From assembly GCF_001426435.1 (NCBI RefSeq), contig NZ_LMER01000020.1:388240-452239 (forward strand): a stretch of 64,000 bases of DNA, read 5' to 3'. Numbering within the stretch: position 1 is the stretch's first letter; the number at the start of each line of letters is the position of its first letter. Below, piece by piece: positions 50,827-59,221 of the stretch. The notes beneath the pieces are model-generated. The model saw only the letters and a program-made list of their open reading frames with translations. It made no database searches and was not told where the DNA came from. The DNA is from Angustibacter sp. Root456 (GTDB lineage Bacteria; Actinomycetota; Actinomycetes; Actinomycetales; Angustibacteraceae). The position numbers and the translations under genes are program-made.

Positions 50827-52002
50827 TCACGTCCCGAGCAGGCTCGGGCGGGTGGCCCCGATGATGCGGCCGTAACCGACGGCGCCGATCTTCACCACGC
50901 TGCCGGTCTGCGGTGCGTACAACGACAGGCCGTCGCCCAGGTAGATGCCGACGTGGTGGATCGAGCCCGGGTCCGTGACGTCGACGGCGTAGAACACCAG
51001 GTCGCCAGGTGCCAGCTGGTCGAGCGGCACCTTCGGGAGCTGCGAGTACTGCTCGCGCGAGGTGCGCGGCAGCCGCACGCCGGCTTGGGCGTACGCCCAC
51101 TGGGTCAAGCCCGAGCAGTCGAAGGTGGAGGGCCCCGTGGCACCCCAGACGTACGGCAGGCCGAGCCGCGTGGCTGCGGCCTTGATGGCAGCCGCCGCGA
51201 GGGCGTTGGGTGCTGGGACGTCGGGCAGAGCCGTGCTGCCGGACGACGGGCCTTCCAGCCCGCGAGCGCCCGTGGTCAGCACGCCGCCCAGCCCGAGCGA
51301 GCGCGCCGCTTGGGCGGCCTGGGCCACCGCTCGCGCCTCGGCCTCGCGCCGCTGCTGGTCGACGAGCTCGACCACGCGCGCGTCGGCCCTCGAGATGAGG
51401 TCACGCTGACGCGCGATGGTCGCGGTGACCGCGACGGCCGCTCGGTCTGCGGCGACCTGGAGGGCCGCCGCCCGGGCGCGCAACCGGCCGGCCTGCAGCG
51501 CGGTCTGCCGCTCGTGCTGGGCCGCTGCCTGCCGCGTGGCCGTGCGCTCGCCGTCCGAGCGGATGATGGTCTCGACGGCGTGCCAGCGCACGAGCGCGTC
51601 GTCGAGCGAGGTGCTGTGCAGGATCGTGCCGGTGAGCCCGATCGGGCCGCCGCTGAGGTAGATGGCCCGCACGCGCCGGGCGGCGACGTCCTCGCTGTCT
51701 TGCACCGCGCGCTCGCTGTCGAGCACCGCGGTGGAGGCGACCACCTCGCCGGTGGTCGCCTGCATCAGCGCCTCGCGGGCGGCGTCGTAGCGCTCGACGG
51801 CCAAGCCCTGATCGACCGTGAGCTGGTCGAGCTGGCGGCGCAGGTCGGCCGCCTGGCGGCGCAGCTGCGCGACGCCGGGGTCGGCCGAGGCCGGTGCCAC
51901 CTGCAGGGTCACCGCAGCGAACGCTGCCGACACGACGACGGCGCCCCAGCGGGCGGCGACCCGCCGACTGCGCACCGTGCCGCACCCCGGACCTGAGCTC
52001 AC
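50827..52002 (-). CDS. NlpC/P60 cell-wall hydrolase with coiled-coil N-terminus
   Basis: 391 residues: signal peptide (1-40, cleaved after A-S-A), long coiled coil (about 42-240), then an NlpC/P60 domain at about 272-391. Cys296 (F-D-C-S-G) and His350 (H-H-V-G-I-Y-L-G) are present, but the third catalytic position is Tyr362 (L-Y-A-P-Q-T-G) where most members have His or, in RipA, Glu. The coiled coil resembles the self-inhibiting N-terminus of RipA-type D,L-endopeptidases that split daughter cells. The GTG overlaps the preceding gene's stop. Confidence 0.92.
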   Translation of the reverse strand: MSSGPGCGTVRSRRVAARWGAVVVSAAFAAVTLQVAPASADPGVAQLRRQAADLRRQLDQLTVDQGLAVERYDAAREALMQATTGEVVASTAVLDSERAVQDSEDVAARRVRAIYLSGGPIGLTGTILHSTSLDDALVRWHAVETIIRSDGERTATRQAAAQHERQTALQAGRLRARAAALQVAADRAAVAVTATIARQRDLISRADARVVELVDQQRREAEARAVAQAAQAARSLGLGGVLTTGARGLEGPSSGSTALPDVPAPNALAAAAIKAAATRLGLPYVWGATGPSTFDCSGLTQWAYAQAGVRLPRTSREQYSQLPKVPLDQLAPGDLVFYAVDVTDPGSIHHVGIYLGDGLSLYAPQTGSVVKIGAVGYGRIIGATRPSLLGT

Positions 52003-52412
52003 GCGGTGCTCTTCCCGACGCCCTGCACGCGCAGCTCACACCAGTGGCGCATGGGCCCGATGTGCCGCGCGACGATGGTGCTGGCCTCGCGGGTGACGAC
52101 GAGGTGGGCGGTTCCGTCGGGGTCGACGCTCAGGCTGTCGGTGACCACGGAGGTGTCGGCGTTGGCCTCGGTGGCGGCGCGCTGGGCGCTCGCGAGCGCG
52201 GCGCGGATGTCGTGGGTGCTCTGCCAGGTCTCGCTGGCGCTGCGCGCGGCCTGGTTGCCGGTGTCCTCGAGCGACAGGCGCGACGTCACGATCGAGATGC
52301 CGTCGAACGCGACCACCGCGACCACGGCCAGGACCACGGTGAGCCGCGTCAGCCAACCCAGGACGATGCCACCCACGTCACCGGACAGCGTCCGGACGTC
52401 ACTGCTCACCAT
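51999..52412 (-). CDS. hypothetical single-pass membrane protein
   Basis: 137 residues: a transmembrane helix at about 20-40 (L-T-V-V-L-A-V-V-A-V-V-A-F), then an extracytoplasmic helical and beta region with D-T-G-N-Q-A-A-R-S-A-S-E-T-W and a Cys near the end. No family recognised. It sits between murJ and the NlpC/P60 gene with 40 bases and a GTGA overlap on its two sides, so it is probably an envelope protein of this operon. Confidence 0.7.
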   Translation of the reverse strand: MVSSDVRTLSGDVGGIVLGWLTRLTVVLAVVAVVAFDGISIVTSRLSLEDTGNQAARSASETWQSTHDIRAALASAQRAATEANADTSVVTDSLSVDPDGTAHLVVTREASTIVARHIGPMRHWCELRVQGVGKSTA

Positions 52413-52451
52413 GCTGAGGAACGTCGGCGCGCGCACGGCCCGACTTGAGCC

Positions 52452-54098
52452 TCAGCCCCGCGCCGCGCGCCGTCCGGGCAGTCGCTTGAGCAGCGGCTCG
52501 GCGAGCTCGCCGATCTCGGTGACGCGCAGCACGCGGCAGGCACCGAGGTAGACGGCGAGGACGGCGAGGCCGCCCACCACCAGCACGAGCGCCGACGACG
52601 CCTTGGTCTGGCCGAGCCACGCGTGGCCGCCCCAGGCGATGAGGCGCCCGACGAGCACCGCCGGCACGGCGGCCGCCGCGAGCCGGACGTACGTCCGCAG
52701 CACGCGCCGGCCGTCGAGCCCCCCGAGGCGGCGGTGCAGCGCCACGGCCGACAGCACGGCGCCCACGAGGTAGCCGAGCGCCATGCCGAGGCCGACCCCC
52801 ACGACGATGTGCTGCGGGTCGAGCAGGTGGCCGGCGGCGAAGCTCGTGGCGGCGATGGTGAGCACCACCGGCACCTGGATGAGGAAGGGCGTGCGGGCGT
52901 CGGCGAACGCGTAGAACGCGCGCTGGAAGAGGTACTGCGCGCTGAACGGCACGAGGCCGAGCATCATCGCCGTCGCGGCCGCGGCGATGGCCCGGGTGTC
53001 GGGAGGAGCGTTCGTGATGAACAGCGTCGCGGTGAGCTCCGGCCCCACCGCCACCATGGCCGCGACGGCGAGCACCGAGGCCACGCCGGTGAGGCGAAGC
53101 CCCACCGACAGGTCGCGCCGCACGAGGTCGGGACGCCCCGACACCGCCGACTCGCTCATCCGCGTGAACAAGGCGGTCACGAGCGACACCGTGACCAGTG
53201 AGTGCGGCAGCATGAAGAGCAGGAAGGCGTTGCTGTAGGAGTTCTGCCCCGGGCCACCGCCGGCACCCGCGGTGAGCACGGCGCGCACGGTGACGATGAA
53301 GAAGAGCTGGCCCATCACGGCGGCGGCGAAGGTCCAGCCCGCCACCTTGCCCGCGCTGGCGAGTCCCACGCCGCGCAGACCGAACCGCGGCCGGTAGCGA
53401 AAGCCCATCCGCCACAACGGCCAGAACAGCACGAGCGCCTGGACGACGACCCCGAGCGTCGCGGTGCCGGCGAGTCCCGCGATCTGGCCCGGGGTCCAGG
53501 ACGCCGGGGGGTGGGGGTTGGTGAACCGGTCGAAGCCACCGATCCAGACGAACATGGCGACGAGCCCGACGATGGCGACGACGTTGTTGGCCACCGGCGC
53601 CCACATGTAGGCCCCGAAGCGCCCGCGCGCGTTGAGCACCTGGCCGAGCACGGTGTAGACGCCGTAGAAGAAGATCTGCGGCATGCACCAGTAGGCGAAC
53701 GCGATGCACAGGGCCACGGTGGCGGCGTCCCACGACCCCTCGCTCGGCCTCAGCACCAAAGGCACGGCTGGGGCGAGCAGCGTCGCCACCACGGTGACCG
53801 CTGCGATGCCGAGCAGCGACACCGTGAGCAGGCGGTCGAGGAACGCCTGGCCGCCGTCGGGGTCCTTGGCCGCGCGCACGATCTGCGGCACCAGCACGGC
53901 ATTGAGCAGGCCACTGGCGATGAGGTTGTAGATCTGGTTCGGCACCGTGTTGGCGGTGATGAACGTGTCGGCGGCGAGCGCGCCGCTGACGCCGAGCAGG
54001 CCGGTGAGCAGCGAGGTGCGGACGAACCCGAGGATGCGCGAGACGAACGTGCCCGCCGCCATCACCGACGTCGAGCGCATGAGGCTGCTGTCGCTCAC
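52452..54098 (-). CDS. murJ: MurJ lipid II flippase (MviN family)
   Basis: 548 residues, about 14 transmembrane helices, starting A-G-T-F-V-S-R-I-L-G-F-V-R, with the MurJ cavity-lining Arg and Asp residues in the early helices. It exports lipid II. It ends soon after the last helix (L-L-K-R-L-P-G-R-R-A-A-R-G) and lacks the pseudokinase tail found in mycobacterial MviN; the equivalent is encoded separately. The GTG start overlaps the stop of the DUF6049 gene. Confidence 0.95.
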   Translation of the reverse strand: MSDSSLMRSTSVMAAGTFVSRILGFVRTSLLTGLLGVSGALAADTFITANTVPNQIYNLIASGLLNAVLVPQIVRAAKDPDGGQAFLDRLLTVSLLGIAAVTVVATLLAPAVPLVLRPSEGSWDAATVALCIAFAYWCMPQIFFYGVYTVLGQVLNARGRFGAYMWAPVANNVVAIVGLVAMFVWIGGFDRFTNPHPPASWTPGQIAGLAGTATLGVVVQALVLFWPLWRMGFRYRPRFGLRGVGLASAGKVAGWTFAAAVMGQLFFIVTVRAVLTAGAGGGPGQNSYSNAFLLFMLPHSLVTVSLVTALFTRMSESAVSGRPDLVRRDLSVGLRLTGVASVLAVAAMVAVGPELTATLFITNAPPDTRAIAAAATAMMLGLVPFSAQYLFQRAFYAFADARTPFLIQVPVVLTIAATSFAAGHLLDPQHIVVGVGLGMALGYLVGAVLSAVALHRRLGGLDGRRVLRTYVRLAAAAVPAVLVGRLIAWGGHAWLGQTKASSALVLVVGGLAVLAVYLGACRVLRVTEIGELAEPLLKRLPGRRAARG

Positions 54099-56308
54099 CC
54101 CTCGACCCTCCGCCGGGGCCGGCGCAGCGCGCGCACGAGCCCGACCACGACCACCAGACCGGCGACGACGCCGCCGACGGTGAGCACCCAGCTGTCGGTG
54201 GGTCGCACGCGGACCTTCACGTGCTCCGTCTCCCCGATCGGCGAGCCGGACGGTGCCACGAGCTGCGCCTGCAGGTCGACCTGGCCGCTCGCGAGGGCGC
54301 GCACGGGCACCCGCACGCTGGCGCGCGATCCCGCGGCCAGGTCGAGCGGCTCCGAGAGCTCGCGCGAGACGACCAGTCGCGGGCTCGGTGCCACGACGCG
54401 CAGCCGCACGCCGTGCACGGCCTCGGGCAGGTCGTTGCTCACCGTGAGCTGGAGCTCACCCGAGCTGCGCAGGAACGTGATCGTCGTCGGGAGCACCCGC
54501 AGCTGGTTCACCAGGGTCTCGATGGTGCTGGCTTCGAGGCGCTGCCGCCGGGTCAGGGCCGACCGGTTCCCGCGCCACACCGACGACACCAGCGTCAGGG
54601 TCGTGCGTTGCAGCTGGGCGGTGGTGCGCACCGGGTCGTCAACCACCTCGCCCAGGGCGGAGAGCCGTGCCCTCAGCTCGAGCGTGAGCGCCACGTCCTG
54701 GCGGGTGATGCCCGCCGGAGCGCGAACGGCCCGCGGTGCCGCGGCGCGCCGCGGCAGGGACGACGTGTCACCCCGCGTGCCGAGCGGAGCGACGAGCTGG
54801 CCCCACGAGATCGGGTCGAGCCACGGCACGGCCGCCGCGGAGGTGACCAGGTCACGGAACGCGGCGGGCTGGGGGTCGACCGTGCGCGGCAGGGCCACGA
54901 GCAGGCGGCGTGACAGGCCCGGCCGCTCGGTGGTCGCCGCCGCCGTCTCGGCGAGGAAGCGGCTGCGGCTGGTCGCGTCGCCGGGACGCACCCGAGCCGC
55001 CAGCGCGCTGAGCTCGGGGTCGAACAGCACGGCGGTCGAGCCCGAGGGCAGCTCGGCCCGCGCGTCGGTGGTGTAGCTGAGGGCCTCGACGAGAGGGCGG
55101 GTGCGGGCGTCGAGCACCAGCGTCTGGATGCCGCGGTTCGAAAGGTCCTTCACCAGGTGGTCGCTCGCGTAGCCGTGGGCCGGCCAGGCGACGTCCGTGC
55201 GCGGAGCCACGCCGAGCACCTCGGTGATGGTGCCGGCCCCGGCGGCGCGCGCGGCCTCCACGAGCTGCATGGCGCCGGCGTCCGACACCGGCTCGAGGTC
55301 GGTGTCGGCGTAGGGCAGCTCGATGACGTCGCGACCGGCGGCCGCTGCGCGCATGGCGCTCAGGTAGTCGCGGACGACGGCCCGGGCGGCGGCGTCCGCG
55401 TCGGGCGTGGGGCTGCTGCTCGGCGTCGTCGCGGCGTCGGTGGGTGTCGCTGCTTGGGGCGGCGACGTCACGCTGGCGCTGGCGCCTGAGCCCGGCGTCG
55501 TCGACGGCGACGCCGTCTGCGTGGCCGTGGGGCGGCTCACGCTCGCGGTCGCGACCTCCTGCAGGCTCGTGAGCAGCTGCGGGTCGACGGCCCACGCCAC
55601 CCCGGGCGCCGACGCGGCGTCCAGCACGTGCCGCAGCCGCGAGCCCGGGGCGACGGCTGCGGCGACGTCGGCGGGGCGGGGCCGCACGTCGGAGTTCGTA
55701 CCGGGCAGGCCGGTGAAGGGGACGAGCCAGGCGATCTGCTGCGCGGCGTACTGCTTGGTCGGGGGCTGCCACTGCAGCGTGGTGCGGGTGAACGCCACCT
55801 GGTCGCGGGCGCCACCGTCCGGCCGGGCGCGGGCGTCGACGGCCACGGGGTAGACACCGAAGGGACTGGAGGTCAGGCCGAGCCTCGTGGCGGGCACCTC
55901 GAGGGTGAAGCCGGCCGAAGCACCGGCGCCCAGGGGGACGGCGAGGTCGGCGGTGGGCGTGACGGGGACGCCGGCGCGCGGGTCGTCGCCACTCAGCCAG
56001 GCCGCGACGTCGGCGCGGGTGCCGAGCCGACCGTCCACCGGCCGCAGCCGCACGGTGACGTCGTCGAGCAGCTGGTCTCCGGTGTTGGTGATGGTGCCGA
56101 CGACGCGCACCGTGGAGGTCGCGGTGACCAGATCGGGGCCTACCGCAGACAGCGTGATGCGGGCGGTGGGCTGGGGGGCGTCGTCCGCGTGGGCCGCGGG
56201 TGTGGGTCCCCCAAGCAGCGCGATGGCCGCACCGAGGGCCGCCACGAGCCCGCCGGCCAGCGCCCCGACGCCGGCCCTGGGGGTCGCCGCCGTCCGCGAG
56301 CGGCTCAC
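54095..56308 (-). CDS. DUF6049 family exported protein
   Basis: 737 residues: signal peptide (about 1-40, A-A-H-A), an N-terminal Ig-like domain (I-T-L-S-A-V-G-P-D-L-V), a central region with A-W-A-V-D-P-Q-L-L-T and P-Y-A-D-T-D-L segments resembling a polysaccharide-deacetylase-like barrel, a C-terminal Ig-like domain and a final transmembrane helix (about 708-728). The family is adjacent to murJ in Actinobacteria (Rv3909-like). Probable envelope role, unproven. GTG start overlaps the NUDIX stop. Confidence 0.88.
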   Translation of the reverse strand: MSRSRTAATPRAGVGALAGGLVAALGAAIALLGGPTPAAHADDAPQPTARITLSAVGPDLVTATSTVRVVGTITNTGDQLLDDVTVRLRPVDGRLGTRADVAAWLSGDDPRAGVPVTPTADLAVPLGAGASAGFTLEVPATRLGLTSSPFGVYPVAVDARARPDGGARDQVAFTRTTLQWQPPTKQYAAQQIAWLVPFTGLPGTNSDVRPRPADVAAAVAPGSRLRHVLDAASAPGVAWAVDPQLLTSLQEVATASVSRPTATQTASPSTTPGSGASASVTSPPQAATPTDAATTPSSSPTPDADAAARAVVRDYLSAMRAAAAGRDVIELPYADTDLEPVSDAGAMQLVEAARAAGAGTITEVLGVAPRTDVAWPAHGYASDHLVKDLSNRGIQTLVLDARTRPLVEALSYTTDARAELPSGSTAVLFDPELSALAARVRPGDATSRSRFLAETAAATTERPGLSRRLLVALPRTVDPQPAAFRDLVTSAAAVPWLDPISWGQLVAPLGTRGDTSSLPRRAAAPRAVRAPAGITRQDVALTLELRARLSALGEVVDDPVRTTAQLQRTTLTLVSSVWRGNRSALTRRQRLEASTIETLVNQLRVLPTTITFLRSSGELQLTVSNDLPEAVHGVRLRVVAPSPRLVVSRELSEPLDLAAGSRASVRVPVRALASGQVDLQAQLVAPSGSPIGETEHVKVRVRPTDSWVLTVGGVVAGLVVVVGLVRALRRPRRRVEG

Positions 56309-56790
56309 GCGCGTCCCGCGAGGCGCCGGGCGGCCAGGTCGGCGATGCGGCGCTCGTTGGGGAAGGTCAGCCGGGCGTCGAGCTCCGGCAGCGGCACCCA
56401 GGCGACGTCGATCGCCTCGGCGTCCGGGTCGTCCTCGATGGTCAGGCGTCCACCGACCCGCTCGAGCAGGTAGTGGTGAACGACCTTGTGGATCCGCTTG
56501 TCGGGGAGCGAGAACCAGTAGTCGATGGTGCCCAGCGGCTCGAGCACCCGCCCGGTGATGCCGGTCTCCTCGGCCACCTCGCGCACGGCCGCCTGCTCGA
56601 GGGTCTCGTCGCCCTCGAGGTGGCCCTTCGGCAGGCACCACTCGACGCGGCCGGCGCGGTTGCGGCGGGCGATCACCGCCGCGCGCGGCGTGCCCTCACC
56701 GTGGTCGACGACGAGCCCGCCGGCCGACGTCTCCTCCACCGACGGCAGCCGTCGACGCGGGCGAGAGGAGGGCTGGGACACAGCCGTCAC
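56305..56790 (-). CDS. NUDIX hydrolase
   Basis: 161 residues with a full Nudix box, G-H-L-E-G-D-E-T-L-E-Q-A-A-V-R-E-V-A-E-E (loop-helix-loop with catalytic Glu residues), after S-A-G-G-L-V-V and before G-T-I-D-Y-W-F. It hydrolyses a nucleoside diphosphate linked to X. The homologue in this place in mycobacteria is MutT4. Divergent from cca across 66 bases. Confidence 0.92.
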   Translation of the reverse strand: MTAVSQPSSRPRRRLPSVEETSAGGLVVDHGEGTPRAAVIARRNRAGRVEWCLPKGHLEGDETLEQAAVREVAEETGITGRVLEPLGTIDYWFSLPDKRIHKVVHHYLLERVGGRLTIEDDPDAEAIDVAWVPLPELDARLTFPNERRIADLAARRLAGRA

Positions 56791-56842
56791 TCTAACGAGG
56801 CGCGCTGGACGAGGGCCGCAGCCGTGACCGCGTGACCTCGCC

Positions 56843-56848
56843 TAGGCT
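56843..56848 (+). promoter_or_regulatory. candidate leaderless -10 element of cca
   Basis: TAGGCT fits TANNNT and is followed by eight bases and the GTG at 56857. No ribosome binding site lies between them, so a leaderless mRNA is likely. Confidence 0.5.
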
Positions 56849-56856
56849 TAACCCTC

Positions 56857-58305
56857 GTGTCCAGCACCCGAGAGCGCCCGGCCGCCCGCCGTCCCGGTGG
56901 GCCTCAGGTGCCTGCCGCGGCGCTGCAGCTCGGCGAGCGGTTCGCCGCCGCCGGCCACGAGCTGGCCCTGGTGGGTGGGTCGGTGCGCGATCTCATCCTC
57001 GGGCGCCCGGTGAACGACCTGGATTTCACGACCGACGCGCGGCCGGAGCAGACCGAGCAGGTGATCGCCGGGTGGGCCGACGCCACCTGGGACGTCGGGC
57101 GCGCCTTCGGCACGATCGGCGCGCGGCACCGCGATGACACGGTGGAGATCACGACGTACCGCGCGGAGGCCTACGCCAGCGAGTCGCGCAAACCCGAGGT
57201 CGCCTACGGCGAGAGCCTCGACGACGACCTCGTGCGCCGCGACTTCACGATCAACGCGATGGCGCTCGCGCTGCCGGCCCAGGAGTTCGTCGACCCGTAC
57301 GGCGGCCTGCAGGACCTCGCTGCGGGACTGATCCGCACGCCGGGCACGCCGCAGGATTCGTTCAGCGACGACCCGCTGCGCATGCTGCGCGCGGCGCGGT
57401 TCGCGGCGCAGCTCGGGTTCGAGGTGGCGCCCGAGGTGGTGGCCGCGATGAGCGACATGGCCGAGCGGCTGTCGATCGTCTCGGCCGAGCGCGTGCGTGA
57501 CGAGCTCACCAAGCTGGTCTGCGCGGCCCACCCTCGGCTCGGCCTGACGTTGCTGGTCGACACCGGCCTGGCCGACGTCGTCCTGCCCGAGCTGCCCGCG
57601 CTGCGGCTCGAGCGCGACGAGCACCACCGGCACAAGGACGTCTACGAGCACACCCTGACCGTGCTCGAGCAGGCGATCGACCTCGAGGACGACGACGTGC
57701 CCGGCCCCGACCTCGTGCTGCGCCTCGCCGCGCTGCTGCACGACATCGGCAAGCCGGCGACGCGGCGCTTCGAGCCGGGGGGTGGGGTGTCGTTCCACCA
57801 CCACGAGGTGGTCGGCGCGAAGCTCGCCGCGAAGCGGCTCAAGGCCCTGCGCTACGACAAGGACACGGTGAAGGCGGTGGCGCGGCTGGTCGAGCTGCAC
57901 CTGCGTTTCCACGGCTACGGCACCGGTGAGTGGACCGACTCGGCCGTGCGCCGGTACGTCACGGACGCCGGCCCCCTGCTCTCGCGGCTGCACAAGCTGA
58001 CGCGGTCGGACTCCACGACCCGCAACGCGCGCAAGGCCGCCCGGCTCGCGCGCACCTACGACGACCTCGAGACGCGCATCGCCCGGCTCATGGAGGCCGA
58101 GGAGCTGGCCGCGATCCGTCCCGAGCTCGACGGCGAGCAGATCATGGCCGCGCTCGGCCTGCGGCCCGGCCCCGTCGTCGGGCGCGCCTACCAGCACCTG
58201 CTGCAGGTGCGGCTCGACCAGGGCCTGCTCGGTGAGGACGCCGCGCGCGCCGAGCTGCTGCGGTGGTGGGCCGACCAGCCCGAGTCGACCGCCCCCACCC
58301 CCTGA
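56857..58305 (+). CDS. cca: CCA tRNA nucleotidyltransferase with HD domain
   Basis: 482 residues: nucleotidyltransferase core L-V-G-G-S-V-R-D and N-D-L-D-F-T-T-D, R-R-D-F-T-I-N-A-M, the R-N-A-binding region D-P-L-R-M-L-R-A-A-R, and an HD domain with L-L-H-D-I-G-K-P. It adds or repairs the 3' CCA of tRNAs; the three tRNAs in this window lack encoded CCA, consistent with need for it. GTG start likely leaderless. Confidence 0.95.
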   Translation: MSSTRERPAARRPGGPQVPAAALQLGERFAAAGHELALVGGSVRDLILGRPVNDLDFTTDARPEQTEQVIAGWADATWDVGRAFGTIGARHRDDTVEITTYRAEAYASESRKPEVAYGESLDDDLVRRDFTINAMALALPAQEFVDPYGGLQDLAAGLIRTPGTPQDSFSDDPLRMLRAARFAAQLGFEVAPEVVAAMSDMAERLSIVSAERVRDELTKLVCAAHPRLGLTLLVDTGLADVVLPELPALRLERDEHHRHKDVYEHTLTVLEQAIDLEDDDVPGPDLVLRLAALLHDIGKPATRRFEPGGGVSFHHHEVVGAKLAAKRLKALRYDKDTVKAVARLVELHLRFHGYGTGEWTDSAVRRYVTDAGPLLSRLHKLTRSDSTTRNARKAARLARTYDDLETRIARLMEAEELAAIRPELDGEQIMAALGLRPGPVVGRAYQHLLQVRLDQGLLGEDAARAELLRWWADQPESTAPTP

Positions 58306-58384
58306 CCCTCGCGAAGCACCCGCTCGCACCAACCAGGGCAAGAGTCAGGGGAACCCTAGGCAGCAGCGTGGGCAACCGGTCCGC

Positions 58385-59092
58385 TCAGTGGGGCGACGTC
58401 GCGGCGCTCGCGGAGGTGGCGTCGGCCAGCGCGCTCGACAGCCGGTCGGCGGCCTCGTGCATGTGCTCGCGCACGATGCGTGAGGCGCGCTCGGCGTCGC
58501 CGAACTCGATCGCGTCGACGATCGGTGAGTGGCGGGCCACGTTCATGTTGTGCAGCGCGCGTTCGGGGCCGGCGCGCATGATCGTGGCTCGCACGTGCCC
58601 GCTGAGGAACTCCCACGACCGCACGAGGGTCTCGTTGGTCGTCAGCTCGCAGAGCAGGTGGTGGAACTCCAGGTCGGCCTCGGCCTGCTGCGCCAGGTCA
58701 CCGGCTTGGTCGTCCATCGCTCGTAGCGCCGCGCGCAGGCGCGCGGTGACGTCGGTGCGGTCGGGCATCGAGCACAGGATGTCGACGGCCAGCGCCTCCA
58801 GGGCGGCGCGCACGGCGAAGATCTCGTGCAGCTCGCGCGACTCGACAGCCCGCACGCGCAGGCCGCCGTCGCTCGCGACGACCAGCCCTTCCTGCTGGAG
58901 GGCCCGCAGTGCTTCGCGCAGCGTGCCGCGGCTGATCCCGAACGACGCGCTGAGCTCGGTCTCGACCAGGCGGGTTCCGGCGGGCAGCTCGCCAGCGGTG
59001 ATCGCCGAGCGCAGCATCGTGAGGCACTGCTCGCGCAGCGTCGTGCGGTCGAGCGTCAGTCGCCGGACCCCGTCAGAGCTGGTGTTCGCCAC
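58385..59092 (-). CDS. GntR/FCD-family transcriptional regulator
   Basis: 235 residues: N-terminal winged HTH (L-R-S-A-I-T-A-G-E-L-P-A-G-T-R-L-V-E and S-R-G-T-L-R-E-A-L-R), then an all-helical FCD ligand domain with its metal-binding D-L-E-F-H-H, R-H-S-P-I and E-H-M-H. FadR/VanR-type members sense carboxylates or sugar acids. It is divergent from the TRAP operon, with operator palindromes at 59129-59151 between the two starts, so it is the probable repressor of that operon and of itself. The GTG at 59092 is the best start. Confidence 0.92.
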   Translation of the reverse strand: MANTSSDGVRRLTLDRTTLREQCLTMLRSAITAGELPAGTRLVETELSASFGISRGTLREALRALQQEGLVVASDGGLRVRAVESRELHEIFAVRAALEALAVDILCSMPDRTDVTARLRAALRAMDDQAGDLAQQAEADLEFHHLLCELTTNETLVRSWEFLSGHVRATIMRAGPERALHNMNVARHSPIVDAIEFGDAERASRIVREHMHEAADRLSSALADATSASAATSPH

Positions 59093-59128
59093 ATGGCGAG
59101 GATAGAGCACATCACCGGAATTTGTTAG

Positions 59129-59167
59129 CAGTCGACTGTTGACAGTCAACAGGCTGGGTCCAATACT
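59129..59167. promoter_or_regulatory. TRAP operon promoter and GntR operator
   Basis: TTGACA (59139-59144), a 17-base spacer and AATACT (59162-59167) form a near-consensus promoter toward dctP. The perfect palindrome TGTTGAC-A-GTCAACA (59137-59151) covers its -35, and a second, CAGTCGACTG (59129-59138), overlaps it by two bases. On the minus strand TTGACT (59149-59144) and TAACAA (59127-59122), 16 apart, could drive the regulator. The layout implies repression of both promoters by the FCD regulator. Confidence 0.75.
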
Positions 59168-59221
59168 CGCTGGAACGCAACGTCTCAGTGGCGTGCGCGC
59201 ACCCTTCGAGGAGGACGAGCA

